The notes under the pieces were generated by a model that made no database searches, had not been told where the DNA came from, and saw only the letters and a list, made by a program, of their open reading frames with translations. The position numbers were made by a program, and so were the translations under genes. Below, piece by piece: positions 44,003 to 51,685 of a DNA stretch of 64,000 nt (positions are counted from its first letter, which is position 1; each line of letters starts with the position of its first letter). This DNA comes from Owenweeksia sp965229445 (GTDB lineage Bacteria > Bacteroidota > Bacteroidia > Flavobacteriales > Schleiferiaceae): positions 62,001 through 126,000 of the forward strand of contig OZ245876.1 in assembly GCA_965229445.1 (NCBI GenBank). The letters are read 5' to 3'.

Positions 44003-44464
44003 ATGAAACTAAAAGTATTGTTTGCTCTATTGCTTTGGGGTGGGGTGATATTCGCACAAAACCCATCAGATACTCTCCAAGCACAAGCTCTGGAAGAAAA
44101 GCTTCAGCAAATGCTGGATAAAACCAACCGTTGGGCAGAGGAAATGCAAATGAAGTTGGAGCGCTTTGAAGAAGAAGGAGGTGAGATTTCCGAAGAGGAT
44201 TGGGATGAAATGGAGGCAGAGGTAGAAAGGCGTTCTCAAAATTTCGAAATGAGGATGGAAGCCTGGGCAGAGGAAATGGAGGCCTGGGGTGAAAGCATGG
44301 AAGCCTGGGGAGAACAGATGGAGGAAAAGAATGATGAATATGGAAGAACGCTGGGTGATCAAGGTGAGGAGTTTGCCAGATTAATGAGTCGGTGGGCAGA
44401 AATTTTTGCACAGGAAATGGAAGAAATGGCTCGAGACTTTGAGGAAAATTATAAGGAGGATTAA
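44003..44464 (+). CDS. Secreted Trp/Glu-rich heptad-repeat protein
   Basis: 153 residues with a signal peptide (LKVLFALLLWGGVIFAQ). The mature protein is strongly helical and acidic. Residues 85-105 are three consecutive seven-residue units MEAWAEE, MEAWGES, MEAWGEQ, encoded by three 21-base direct repeats (44255-44317). A Trp recurs every seven residues, so one face of the helix is lined with Trp and Met. No enzyme motif is present. It lies in the sigma/anti-sigma operon and shares its style with the next protein. Function unknown. Confidence 0.7.
   Translation: MKLKVLFALLLWGGVIFAQNPSDTLQAQALEEKLQQMLDKTNRWAEEMQMKLERFEEEGGEISEEDWDEMEAEVERRSQNFEMRMEAWAEEMEAWGESMEAWGEQMEEKNDEYGRTLGDQGEEFARLMSRWAEIFAQEMEEMARDFEENYKED
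44255..44317 (+). repeat. Three 21-base tandem repeats encoding MEAW heptads
   Basis: Units at 44255-44275, 44276-44296 and 44297-44317 each begin ATGGARGCCTGGG. They code for seven-residue units in the protein above. The similarity at DNA level suggests relatively recent duplication. Confidence 0.75.
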
Positions 44465-44515
44465 GCACTTAACAATTACATGAAAACAGATATAAATAGA
44501 CAAACAGGAAGAAAA

Positions 44516-45829
44516 ATGAAAAAGATATTATGTGCCCTGGCGATAAGCATTCCAATGGTAGGGATGGCTCAGCCAACAGACAAAGACAAAGAACAAACGG
44601 ACATTGAAATAGAAATCAATGATACCAAAGTGGTTATTGAGGCGGAGGATTTAGAAGGCCTGTCTGAATTGGACTTAAACAATTTAATACGGGAGGCCAC
44701 CAAAATGGCTATGACTATTCAAAACCAACACGAAGAGTTAATGGCTCAGGTGGATCAGCAACTTGCTCAGGGTGAAATCAATGAGGAAGAAGCAGCGGAA
44801 AGAAAAGAACTCATAAATGAACGCACAGAAGAAAGCATGGAACTTGTGGGAGAGGTGCTTGAGAATTGGGGAGAGCGCTATGAGGAGCGTATGGAAGTTT
44901 GGGAGGAAGAATATGAGCGAAGCATTGAAGCCTGGGAAGAGGAGGTAGAAATGAGAACAGACCGAGGAGATTATACCTTCCCTCCCTTACCACCTATTCC
45001 ACCGGTACCTTCACCGGGTACTCAAGTCATTGTAGAAGGAGACGGCGATAGTACTCGCATGGTAATTATTGATGAAGATGGGATTCGGATTCAGCAAGGA
45101 GAAGATGGAGAAGAGCCCTTTGCCCTTCGCTGGGAGGACGATGAGGATGTAGAGTATTATGACGATAGTGGAGATGATGATCGTGTATATGATGCTACCG
45201 ATGGTTATGGCGACATGCATTTTGGTTTTGTTCAACAAATGCGCAATGGTACAGACTTTATAACTTCCGGTGCAGAAGAACTGGACTTCTTTAGGTCTAA
45301 TGATTTTAGTATGGGATTTGGGGCCAAAACCAGAATCGGCAAACCTGGAAGCAAGTTTTATGTGAAGTATGGTTTGGAATCTAGTTGGGTTGACTTTGTA
45401 TTTAGAAGAAACAATACAAATTCATTATTAGCTAAAACGGCAGACTCGGCATTTGTGGTGGATACGACGGGAATTAACATGACGAAGTCCAAATACAAGG
45501 CATGGTACTTTAATGTGCCTATTATGTTTCAGATAGACCTGAGCGAAGATGGGCGCAGAGATGAAGCCTTCACTTTGGGTGTAGGGGGGTATGCCGGTAT
45601 CTGTGTTAACTTTAAGAGAAGGCTATGGTATGATGGCGAGCTTTACTCGGACAATAAGGAAACCGTTAAGGATCAGTTTTATGCCAACCAGTTTCGTTAT
45701 GGGTTGATGGCTCAAATTGGATTTGGCTCCTTCAAGATTACCAGCAAATACGATCTCAACAAGTTCTTCCAGGATGGAAAGGGACCGGATTATCAAATGG
45801 CTTCTATCAGCGTAGGATATACCTGGTAA
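44516..45829 (+). CDS. Coiled-coil plus outer-membrane beta-barrel protein of the sigma locus
   Basis: 437 residues from ATG 44516 (signal MKKILCALAISIPMVGMAQ); the ATG at 44480 would spoil the signal. The N-terminal half is acidic helix with Trp recurring every 11 residues (NWGERYEERMEVWEEEYERS, EAWEEE). A Pro-rich linker (FPPLPPIPPVPSPG, about 155-170) and an Asp/Glu-rich stretch follow. The last 200 residues (SMGFGAKTRIGKPGSKFYVK, FNVPIMFQIDL, LGVGGYAGICVNF, MASISVGYTW) read as a PorT-like outer-membrane barrel ending in an aromatic residue. Probably the effector of this operon. Function unknown. Confidence 0.65.
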   Translation: MKKILCALAISIPMVGMAQPTDKDKEQTDIEIEINDTKVVIEAEDLEGLSELDLNNLIREATKMAMTIQNQHEELMAQVDQQLAQGEINEEEAAERKELINERTEESMELVGEVLENWGERYEERMEVWEEEYERSIEAWEEEVEMRTDRGDYTFPPLPPIPPVPSPGTQVIVEGDGDSTRMVIIDEDGIRIQQGEDGEEPFALRWEDDEDVEYYDDSGDDDRVYDATDGYGDMHFGFVQQMRNGTDFITSGAEELDFFRSNDFSMGFGAKTRIGKPGSKFYVKYGLESSWVDFVFRRNNTNSLLAKTADSAFVVDTTGINMTKSKYKAWYFNVPIMFQIDLSEDGRRDEAFTLGVGGYAGICVNFKRRLWYDGELYSDNKETVKDQFYANQFRYGLMAQIGFGSFKITSKYDLNKFFQDGKGPDYQMASISVGYTW

Positions 45830-45848
45830 GAAGGATCAAAACACACTC

Positions 45849-45881
45849 AAAAACCCGTGTCATTCTATGATGCGGGTTTTT
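45849..45881 (+). terminator. Bidirectional intrinsic terminator
   Basis: AAAAACCCG (45849-45857) pairs with CGGGTTTTT (45873-45881); an inner TCAT/ATGA extends the stem. A and T runs flank the hairpin on both sides, so it can stop transcription from both the sigma-locus operon and the convergent methyltransferase gene. Confidence 0.85.
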
Positions 45882-46842
45882 ATTTTGGCATAAGAATCGC
45901 CGCGTCTTGCGATTTGACCAGGTCGTAGTTTAAATATTCGATGGTCAGACCAAGAGAGTCCGCTAACTGGCTTAACCAAGTTCTGCTAATAAAGGTGGAC
46001 CCATATTTCTTTTCATCCTTTAGTCGATCTGAAACAAAGGTGAAATACGAATCTTCAGAACGCTGGATATATTCAATACCGGACGGTGAGGTGGTAAAGT
46101 TTTTCAGTATTTCCCTCGATGCTTCCCGATCCTGATCTAAAAAACTAATGACCATAGCTCCGCTCACTTGCAGACGATGAGCAAGGCACTTCATCCAGCT
46201 CCTGAACAAAGCTTCAGGCAAATGGGTAAATACGGAAAGTGCTAAGATCAGGTCAAATCGTTCATGGGGAAATTCTTCCGGCTTGTAATCGTGAAATAAG
46301 CCTCCAATTCCCAGCTCCTCTTCCTGAAATTCAACCGCCTGCCTTTTAACCTCACTTATTACACAATTGGCATCGGGGAATTGGGATGAAAGGAAGCGAG
46401 AAACACGCCCATAACCACTACCAAAGTCCAATAAGCTATTGGGGCTTATCCCGTATTTATCCGCTATTGATTTTAGGCTTTTCGCTGTGCTGAACCCCAC
46501 TCCGTAATAAGACTTGAGCGCTTCCGCCGGATCATTCGTGAAACGATTTAAATGAAAGGCAAACATCAAATCGTTTTTGTGTATTGAAGTATTAAAATCC
46601 AGAGCACCAAACTCCGATGCAAAGCGTCTTTTAGCCTCCTCCAGCACGCTGCTATCTAGCTCTAGTTTATCGGGCCAACATAGGTTAATGAAGCTGGCCA
46701 TATAATCGAGTTTCGCGCTTAGGCGTAGCTCCATTTCTTTCACTTCCTGACTGGTCTGCTGGAGCCCGGTCTTTAGTCGAATATATTCCTTTAATGATTG
46801 GTACATCCTTAAATTTTCACAAGCTTGCGTAAAGGTATACAC
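45880..46842 (-). CDS. Class I SAM-dependent methyltransferase
   Basis: 320 residues. The SAM-binding motif I is SLLDFGSGYGRVSRFLSSQF (about residues 136-155), with motif FDLILALSVFTHLPEALF near 207-224. The N-terminal 120 residues are helical and lack a recognised domain. The enzyme has the class I fold, but its substrate is unknown; no neighbouring pathway gene points to one. It is convergent with the sigma locus and diverges from the GNAT gene. Confidence 0.8.
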   Translation of the reverse strand: MYTFTQACENLRMYQSLKEYIRLKTGLQQTSQEVKEMELRLSAKLDYMASFINLCWPDKLELDSSVLEEAKRRFASEFGALDFNTSIHKNDLMFAFHLNRFTNDPAEALKSYYGVGFSTAKSLKSIADKYGISPNSLLDFGSGYGRVSRFLSSQFPDANCVISEVKRQAVEFQEEELGIGGLFHDYKPEEFPHERFDLILALSVFTHLPEALFRSWMKCLAHRLQVSGAMVISFLDQDREASREILKNFTTSPSGIEYIQRSEDSYFTFVSDRLKDEKKYGSTFISRTWLSQLADSLGLTIEYLNYDLVKSQDAAILMPK

Positions 46843-46880
46843 TATGTAGTTAGATCAAGCACAAATACCATAGATCAATA

Positions 46881-47333
46881 GTGGAAGATTCAGAGATTCA
46901 GTATAAAAGCTTCGCAGAACTCAATACCAACGAGTTGTACGATTTGCTAGCATTAAGGACAGATATTTTTGTAGTGGAACAAAACTGTGTGTATCCTGAA
47001 TTAGACTATCATGACCAGGCCTCCGTGCACCTGATGTTATACAATCAGAGAGAGTTACGAGCCTATGCCAGGCTGGTTCCACCGGGAGGAGTTTATGAAC
47101 TAGCGTCAATAGGAAGAATTGCCGTACGGGCTAACTTTCGGAGGCACGGGTTTGGAAGAAAGATCTTTGAAGCTTCTTTAAAGCACATGTCTCGCCTATA
47201 TCCCGGGTCGGCTATCAAACTGCAGGCTCAAACTTACCTGGAGGCATTCTATGGCGCATATGGATTTGAAACCATTTCTAAACCATATCCCGATTTTGGA
47301 GTTATGCACGTTGATATGATCAAGAGAGCTTAA
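46881..47333 (+). CDS. GNAT family N-acetyltransferase, ElaA-like
   Basis: 150 residues. The N-terminus, YDLLALRTDIFVVEQNCVYP then ELDYHDQ (about 17-43), is the ElaA signature, and the acetyl-CoA binding region reads IGRIAVRANFRRHGFGRKIF (about 77-96). The start is GTG at 46881, because an in-frame stop (TAG) lies immediately upstream. The substrate of ElaA proteins is not established. Confidence 0.88.
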   Translation: MEDSEIQYKSFAELNTNELYDLLALRTDIFVVEQNCVYPELDYHDQASVHLMLYNQRELRAYARLVPPGGVYELASIGRIAVRANFRRHGFGRKIFEASLKHMSRLYPGSAIKLQAQTYLEAFYGAYGFETISKPYPDFGVMHVDMIKRA

Positions 47334-47342
47334 TCCAGCCGC

Positions 47343-48485
47343 TTACTCATCATAGCTAACTACTACCTTTTCGGTTAAGGGGTGGCTTTGACAAGTTAGA
47401 ATAAAGCCCTCTTCAACTTCATCATCTTCCAAGGCATAGTTCATTTCCATTTCAACGGAACCTTCCATAACTTTTGCCCTGCAAGTGCAGCACACCGCAC
47501 CCTTGCATGCATAAGGCACATCTGCACCGGCATCTAAAGCCGCGTCCAAAATCGCTTTTCCATCGGAGGCAATATCAAAATGGGTTTCCTCGCCATCAAG
47601 AATTACGGTTACATTGCTTTTAACCGATTCAGGCTTTTTAGAAGATGAGGCCTTCGTTTTATGCGCAATACTTTGAGAAGGGGTGGTGAACAATTCGTAG
47701 TGGATCTTTGACTTCTCCACTCCCAGGTTTTGCAGGCTTTCACTAACCGTGTTGATCATTGCTTCAGGCCCACATAGAAAATAAGCGTCTGTATCAGCGG
47801 GGTCAAAAAACCTACCGGCGAAGGAGGCACATTTGGTATCGTCAATTCGTCCTTTGAGATAATCGGTACCTTGATCTTCCCTGCTTAATACATGATGTAC
47901 TTCAAGCCGATCCATGTACTGGCTTTTCAGGCCATCGATCTTATCTCTAAAAATTACGGTTTTGGCGGTTTTGTTTCCATAAAAGAGCGTAAAACTACTA
48001 TTGGGCTCAAGCTCAAGTACTGACTTCATGATGCTGAAAACAGGAGTAATTCCTGAACCAGCAGCAAAAGCGACAAAATTTCTTTTTTTGGTAGGGTCAA
48101 CCTCCAGGATAAAACGCCCTTCAGGGGTCATCACCTTGAGTTCTTGCCCCACCGTCAACTCGTTATTGGCCCAGCTGGAAAACTTCCCGGATTCCACTTT
48201 TTTGATTGCCACTCTTAGTTCTCCATCATTAGGGCAACTGCACAAGGAGTACGATCGCCTTACGTCTTCACCTGCGATATTCGTTTCCAGCGTTAGATAC
48301 TGGCCGGGTAAGAAGTTATATTGATCCGATAGCTCTTCAGGGATATCAAACGCTACTGAAATTGTATCTTCTGTTTCTCTCGTGATATCGCTTACCCTTA
48401 AATTGTGAAAGTGTGCAGGTTTGTGCTTCTTCTCTTTAGTGAGAAGGGACTTTGACGGTTTTGATTTTCTGAAGAAGTTCAGCAT
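47343..48485 (-). CDS. paaE: 1,2-phenylacetyl-CoA epoxidase reductase subunit
   Basis: Supplies electrons from NADPH to the PaaABC epoxidase. Order: FAD domain (about 20-125, RRSYSLCSCPN at about 81), NAD(P) domain (FAAGSGITPVFSIMKSVLEL, about 140-159), then a C-terminal plant-type [2Fe-2S] domain with CKGAVCCTCRAKV (about 325) and a fourth Cys in ILTCQSHPL. 380 aa is slightly longer than the E. coli protein. It is divergent from paaA, with promoters in both directions, rather than last in the paaABCDE operon as in E. coli. Confidence 0.93.
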   Translation of the reverse strand: MLNFFRKSKPSKSLLTKEKKHKPAHFHNLRVSDITRETEDTISVAFDIPEELSDQYNFLPGQYLTLETNIAGEDVRRSYSLCSCPNDGELRVAIKKVESGKFSSWANNELTVGQELKVMTPEGRFILEVDPTKKRNFVAFAAGSGITPVFSIMKSVLELEPNSSFTLFYGNKTAKTVIFRDKIDGLKSQYMDRLEVHHVLSREDQGTDYLKGRIDDTKCASFAGRFFDPADTDAYFLCGPEAMINTVSESLQNLGVEKSKIHYELFTTPSQSIAHKTKASSSKKPESVKSNVTVILDGEETHFDIASDGKAILDAALDAGADVPYACKGAVCCTCRAKVMEGSVEMEMNYALEDDEVEEGFILTCQSHPLTEKVVVSYDE

Positions 48486-48505
48486 AAGCTATTTTAATGG
48501 GGTCA

Positions 48506-48536
48506 CAAATGTAAAACTCAAGTCTTCATGGAACAA
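48506..48536 (-). promoter_or_regulatory. Promoter of paaE
   Basis: On the minus strand a TTG (plus positions 48534-48536) is followed after 20 bases by TACATTTG (48506-48513), matching TTG-N19-21-TAnnTTTG. The -7 box lies about 20 bases before the paaE start. Confidence 0.6.
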
Positions 48537-48550
48537 TCTTTATCCCTCTT

Positions 48551-48576
48551 AGTTTAAGCTTTGTAAACTATCTTTG
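48551..48576 (+). promoter_or_regulatory. paaA promoter -7 element with overlapping palindrome
   Basis: TATCTTTG (48569-48576) is an exact TAnnTTTG match 22 bases before paaA. A palindrome AGTTTA (48551-48556)/TAAACT (48564-48569) overlaps its upstream edge. Such an inverted repeat at the -7 box would suit a TetR- or GntR-type repressor responding to phenylacetyl-CoA (inference). No regulator gene is in the window. Confidence 0.5.
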
Positions 48577-48598
48577 TGGAACTTGTAAATCTGTACCC

Positions 48599-49555
48599 AT
48601 GACGAAAGAGCTGAATTTGGAAGAACGCTTTCAGGAATATGTAGATGGTGAGAATAAGGTGGAGCCCAAACACTGGATGCCGGACGCGTATAGAAAAACC
48701 CTGATTAGACAAATAAGCCAGCACGCACATTCGGAAGTTGTAGGAATGCTTCCAGAGGCTAACTGGATCAGCCGCGCACCTTCTCTGCGTAGAAAAGTTG
48801 CGCTCTTGGCTAAGGTTCAGGATGAAGCCGGCCATGGCCTTTATCTTTACTCAGCCGCTGAAACCCTGGGTGCAGACCGTATGGATATGGTGGAAGATTT
48901 ACTATCCGGAAAGGCGAAGTATTCCAGTATATTTAATTACCCAACCCCTACCTGGGCAGATATTGGTGCTATTGGCTGGCTGGTAGACGGTGCGGCCATC
49001 GCAAATCAGGTGATGTTGTGCAGAACTTCGTATGGCCCTTACTCCAGGGCAATGGTAAAGATATGTAAGGAAGAGAGCTTTCATCAACGACAGGGGTATG
49101 AAATTTTGATCAGTCTGGTGAACGGAAATGATGTTCAGAAGAAGATGGCTCAGGATTCCCTAAACCGATGGTGGTGGCCGGCATTGATGATGTTTGGTCC
49201 TACCGACGACCATTCTCCAAACACCGCACAAAGTTTAAAGTGGAAGGTAAAACGGAAAACAAATGATGAGCTTCGCCAGGAGTTTATAGACAAAACAGTG
49301 CCGCAGGCGGAGTATCTGGGTCTTACAATTCCCGATCCCGATCTGAAGTGGAACGAAGAGCGTGGCCATTATGATTTTGGTGAGATCGACTGGGAGGAGT
49401 TTTACAATGTGATCAAGGGCAATGGTAAGTGCAACCGTCAACGAATGGAAGCAAGGAATAAGGCTCATGATGAGGGAGCGTGGGTACGCGAGGCGGCTAA
49501 TGCATATGCCCAGAAGCAAAGCTTGAAAGAGAAACAGGGCAGCAGTGCTGCTTAA
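48599..49555 (+). CDS. paaA: 1,2-phenylacetyl-CoA epoxidase catalytic subunit
   Basis: Diiron oxygenase that epoxidises the aromatic ring of phenylacetyl-CoA. The two ExxH iron motifs are visible: KVQDEAGHGLYLYSAAE (about 74-90) and CKEESFHQRQGYEILI (about 157-172). The C-terminus contains LKWKVKRKTNDELRQEF, a substrate-binding region. 318 aa is normal. It is first of paaA-paaB-paaC. Confidence 0.96.
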   Translation: MTKELNLEERFQEYVDGENKVEPKHWMPDAYRKTLIRQISQHAHSEVVGMLPEANWISRAPSLRRKVALLAKVQDEAGHGLYLYSAAETLGADRMDMVEDLLSGKAKYSSIFNYPTPTWADIGAIGWLVDGAAIANQVMLCRTSYGPYSRAMVKICKEESFHQRQGYEILISLVNGNDVQKKMAQDSLNRWWWPALMMFGPTDDHSPNTAQSLKWKVKRKTNDELRQEFIDKTVPQAEYLGLTIPDPDLKWNEERGHYDFGEIDWEEFYNVIKGNGKCNRQRMEARNKAHDEGAWVREAANAYAQKQSLKEKQGSSAA

Positions 49556-49579
49556 GAGAAATAATAATATTGTTGCACC

Positions 49580-49870
49580 ATGAGTGATAAAGACAACTGG
49601 AAAATTTGGGAGGTTTTTATAAGATCCCGAAATGGATTAAGTCATAAGCATGTAGGAAGTTTGCATGCTCCGGATGCGGATATGGCCATAAAAAATGCCA
49701 GAGATGTTTACACACGCCGCTCAGAAGGTATTAGCATTTGGGTGGTACCATCGGAAGACATTACTGCGAGCAGTCCGGATGAGAAGGAGGCTCTATTCAC
49801 GCCTGCGGATGACAAGGTATATCGCCACCCAACTTTCTATCATATTCCGGATGAAGTTGGCCACATGTAA
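49580..49870 (+). CDS. paaB: 1,2-phenylacetyl-CoA epoxidase subunit PaaB
   Basis: Small (96 aa) structural subunit. WKIWEVFIRSRNGLSHKHVG then SLHAPDADMAIKNARDVY and TRRSEGISIWVVPSEDI are diagnostic. It has no catalytic residues of its own and in E. coli bridges the PaaA-PaaC dimers. It lies 24 bases after paaA. Confidence 0.95.
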   Translation: MSDKDNWKIWEVFIRSRNGLSHKHVGSLHAPDADMAIKNARDVYTRRSEGISIWVVPSEDITASSPDEKEALFTPADDKVYRHPTFYHIPDEVGHM

Positions 49871-49903
49871 GTTGACCTAAGCAAGTATTTTAAACCGACA
49901 GCC

Positions 49904-50656
49904 TTGGACGAAAAATTATATCAATACACCCTGCGACTTGGGGATAATGCACTGATCTTAGGCCAGCGCCTGGCTGAATGGTGCGGTCATGGACCAGTGC
50001 TGGAGCAGGATATTGCCTTGCAAAATATCGCCTTAGATCAATTTGGACAGGCACGAATGTTAATGCAGTATGCAGCCAGACAAAGTGGTGGCGATGTCTT
50101 GGAAGATAATGTCGCCTTTTTGAGAGACGTTTGGGAGTACTACAACCTGCTTATGCTGGAGCAGCCCAATGGAGATTGGGGAATGACCATTACCCGACAA
50201 TTTTTGTTTGACACCTTTAACTATTTTCTCTACACTCAATTATTGCGTAGTGCGGATGAAGATCTGAAGGCCATTGCCCAAAAGGCGATTAAGGAAATTA
50301 CTTACCATGCTCAATGGAGTGCCGAATGGATGATCCGCCTCGGCGATGGAACGGAAGAAAGCCACAACAGAGTGCAAAAGTCTCTCAATGATATTTGGAT
50401 GTGGACCGGTGAGATGTTTGAAGAAGATGATTTGGATAGGGAGATGTTGCAAAGAGGTGTGGGAGTTAACCTGTCCGAAATTAATAAGCTTTGGCATCAG
50501 AAGGTTTCTGAAATTCTTGAGATAGCGACACTTGACAAACCTGATGACGCGTGGATGCAGACGGGCGGTAAACAAGGGGAACATTCAGAACACCTCGGCT
50601 ATATCTTAGCTGAAATGCAACACCTTCCCAGGATGTACCCGGAGGCGAAGTGGTGA
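49904..50656 (+). CDS. paaC: 1,2-phenylacetyl-CoA epoxidase structural subunit PaaC
   Basis: 250 residues, all-helical ferritin-like partner of PaaA without a working diiron site. RLGDNALILGQRLAEWCGHG, PVLEQDIALQNIALDQFGQA and KAIKEITYHAQWSAEWMIRL identify it. The start is TTG at 49904; the in-frame sequence upstream reaches a stop before any ATG, and the first internal Met would cut into the conserved N-terminal helix. Confidence 0.94.
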   Translation: MDEKLYQYTLRLGDNALILGQRLAEWCGHGPVLEQDIALQNIALDQFGQARMLMQYAARQSGGDVLEDNVAFLRDVWEYYNLLMLEQPNGDWGMTITRQFLFDTFNYFLYTQLLRSADEDLKAIAQKAIKEITYHAQWSAEWMIRLGDGTEESHNRVQKSLNDIWMWTGEMFEEDDLDREMLQRGVGVNLSEINKLWHQKVSEILEIATLDKPDDAWMQTGGKQGEHSEHLGYILAEMQHLPRMYPEAKW

Positions 50657-50770
50657 AGAAGTTCAATCGAATTATTTGGTTTATTAGGTAAGTGGATTAG
50701 TTTGTCAGAAAGAAGCTTGCTTTCATCAAGTTGGTGTTTGCCAATCCCTTCTACAGGTGTAGATTGAAGG

Positions 50771-51121
50771 ATGAATTTTCAACATCTGGAAATATGGCAG
50801 GTATCAAGAGAGTTGAGAAGAAGGGTTTTTGATTTAAACAAAGGCTTTCCAGAATCAGAAAAATTCAGATTGGCTGATCAAATAATTCGCTATTCTCGCT
50901 CTGTTACTGCGAAATTGGCTGAAGGTATAGGAAGGTTTCACTATCAGGAGGGCATTCAATTTTGCAGGATCTCGCGTGGCTCCTTGGCAGAGGCTTTGGA
51001 TCACCTGACATGCTCATTGGATTGTGGATATGTTGATCGCGGTCAGTATGCAGAACTAGAGATTCTGACATGGCGCATATATAGGCTTCTGAATGGCTAT
51101 ATAGGATATCTTAACAAATAA
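50771..51121 (+). CDS. Four-helix-bundle protein (23S rRNA intervening-sequence protein family)
   Basis: 116 residues of the TIGR02436-type family: an N-terminal HLEIWQVSRELRRRVFDLNK, the signature FRLADQIIRYSRSVTAKLAE (about 36-55), GIGRFHYQEGIQFCRISRGS, and a C-terminal IYRLLNGYIGYL. Relatives were first noticed inside rRNA intervening sequences and are scattered in Bacteroidota; they are structurally like the bAvd protein of diversity-generating retroelements. It is inserted between paaC and paaD with about 115 bases before and 75 after. Function in this setting is unknown. Confidence 0.88.
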   Translation: MNFQHLEIWQVSRELRRRVFDLNKGFPESEKFRLADQIIRYSRSVTAKLAEGIGRFHYQEGIQFCRISRGSLAEALDHLTCSLDCGYVDRGQYAELEILTWRIYRLLNGYIGYLNK

Positions 51122-51196
51122 AAGCAAGCCTTACTTAATCAACCCAAGACACCCAATAAATCGATTTAACCCAACTCCTGCCAAATCCAAATCACC

Positions 51197-51685
51197 ATGA
51201 AACACACGGCCCAATCCATAATGTCCCTCCTCAAAGAAGTCTCAGACCCTGAAATACCGGTGCTTACGGTGGTTGATATGGGGGTGGTGCGAGATGTTGA
51301 TCTTTCCGGTGAAATACCGGTGGTTAAGATCACTCCTACCTATAGCGGATGCCCTGCCATGAATGAAATTGAACAGAACATCATCAAAAAGCTGGTAGAA
51401 GAGGGCATTGACAATGTAAGAGTTGAAACGGTCCTATCACCGCCATGGACCACCGATTGGATGACTGAAGAGGGTAAGGAAAAGCTCAGGGCTTATGGTA
51501 TTGCCCCTCCTGAAGGGAGTTCGTCGGATAAGTCTGTTTTATTCGGAAAGCCCAAGAAAGTTCAATGTCCAAACTGTGGCTCTAAAGAGACGGTAATGAT
51601 CAGTCAGTTTGGTTCTACAGCATGTAAAAGTCTGTATCGTTGTGAAAGCTGCAAAGAACCCTTTGATTATTTTAAATGTATTTAG
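51197..51685 (+). CDS. paaD: PaaD, iron-cluster maturation factor of the epoxidase
   Basis: 162 residues. The N-terminal DUF59/MIP18 domain reads LKEVSDPEIPVLTVVDMGVV (about 11-30) with TPTYSGCPAMNEIEQNI near 53. The C-terminus is a zinc ribbon CPNCGSKETV...CESC (about 118-155), the usual PaaD addition. It assists assembly of the epoxidase. It is separated from paaC by the four-helix-bundle gene and converges on an outer-membrane protein gene with a 4-base overlap. Confidence 0.93.
   Translation: MKHTAQSIMSLLKEVSDPEIPVLTVVDMGVVRDVDLSGEIPVVKITPTYSGCPAMNEIEQNIIKKLVEEGIDNVRVETVLSPPWTTDWMTEEGKEKLRAYGIAPPEGSSSDKSVLFGKPKKVQCPNCGSKETVMISQFGSTACKSLYRCESCKEPFDYFKCI

Noticed and set aside
43989..44468. 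Long antisense open frame (159 codons) opposite the Trp/Glu-rich protein
   Set aside because: The translation is Pro/Phe/Leu/His-rich low complexity and simply mirrors the Glu/Trp codon bias of the sense gene; no start context or family.
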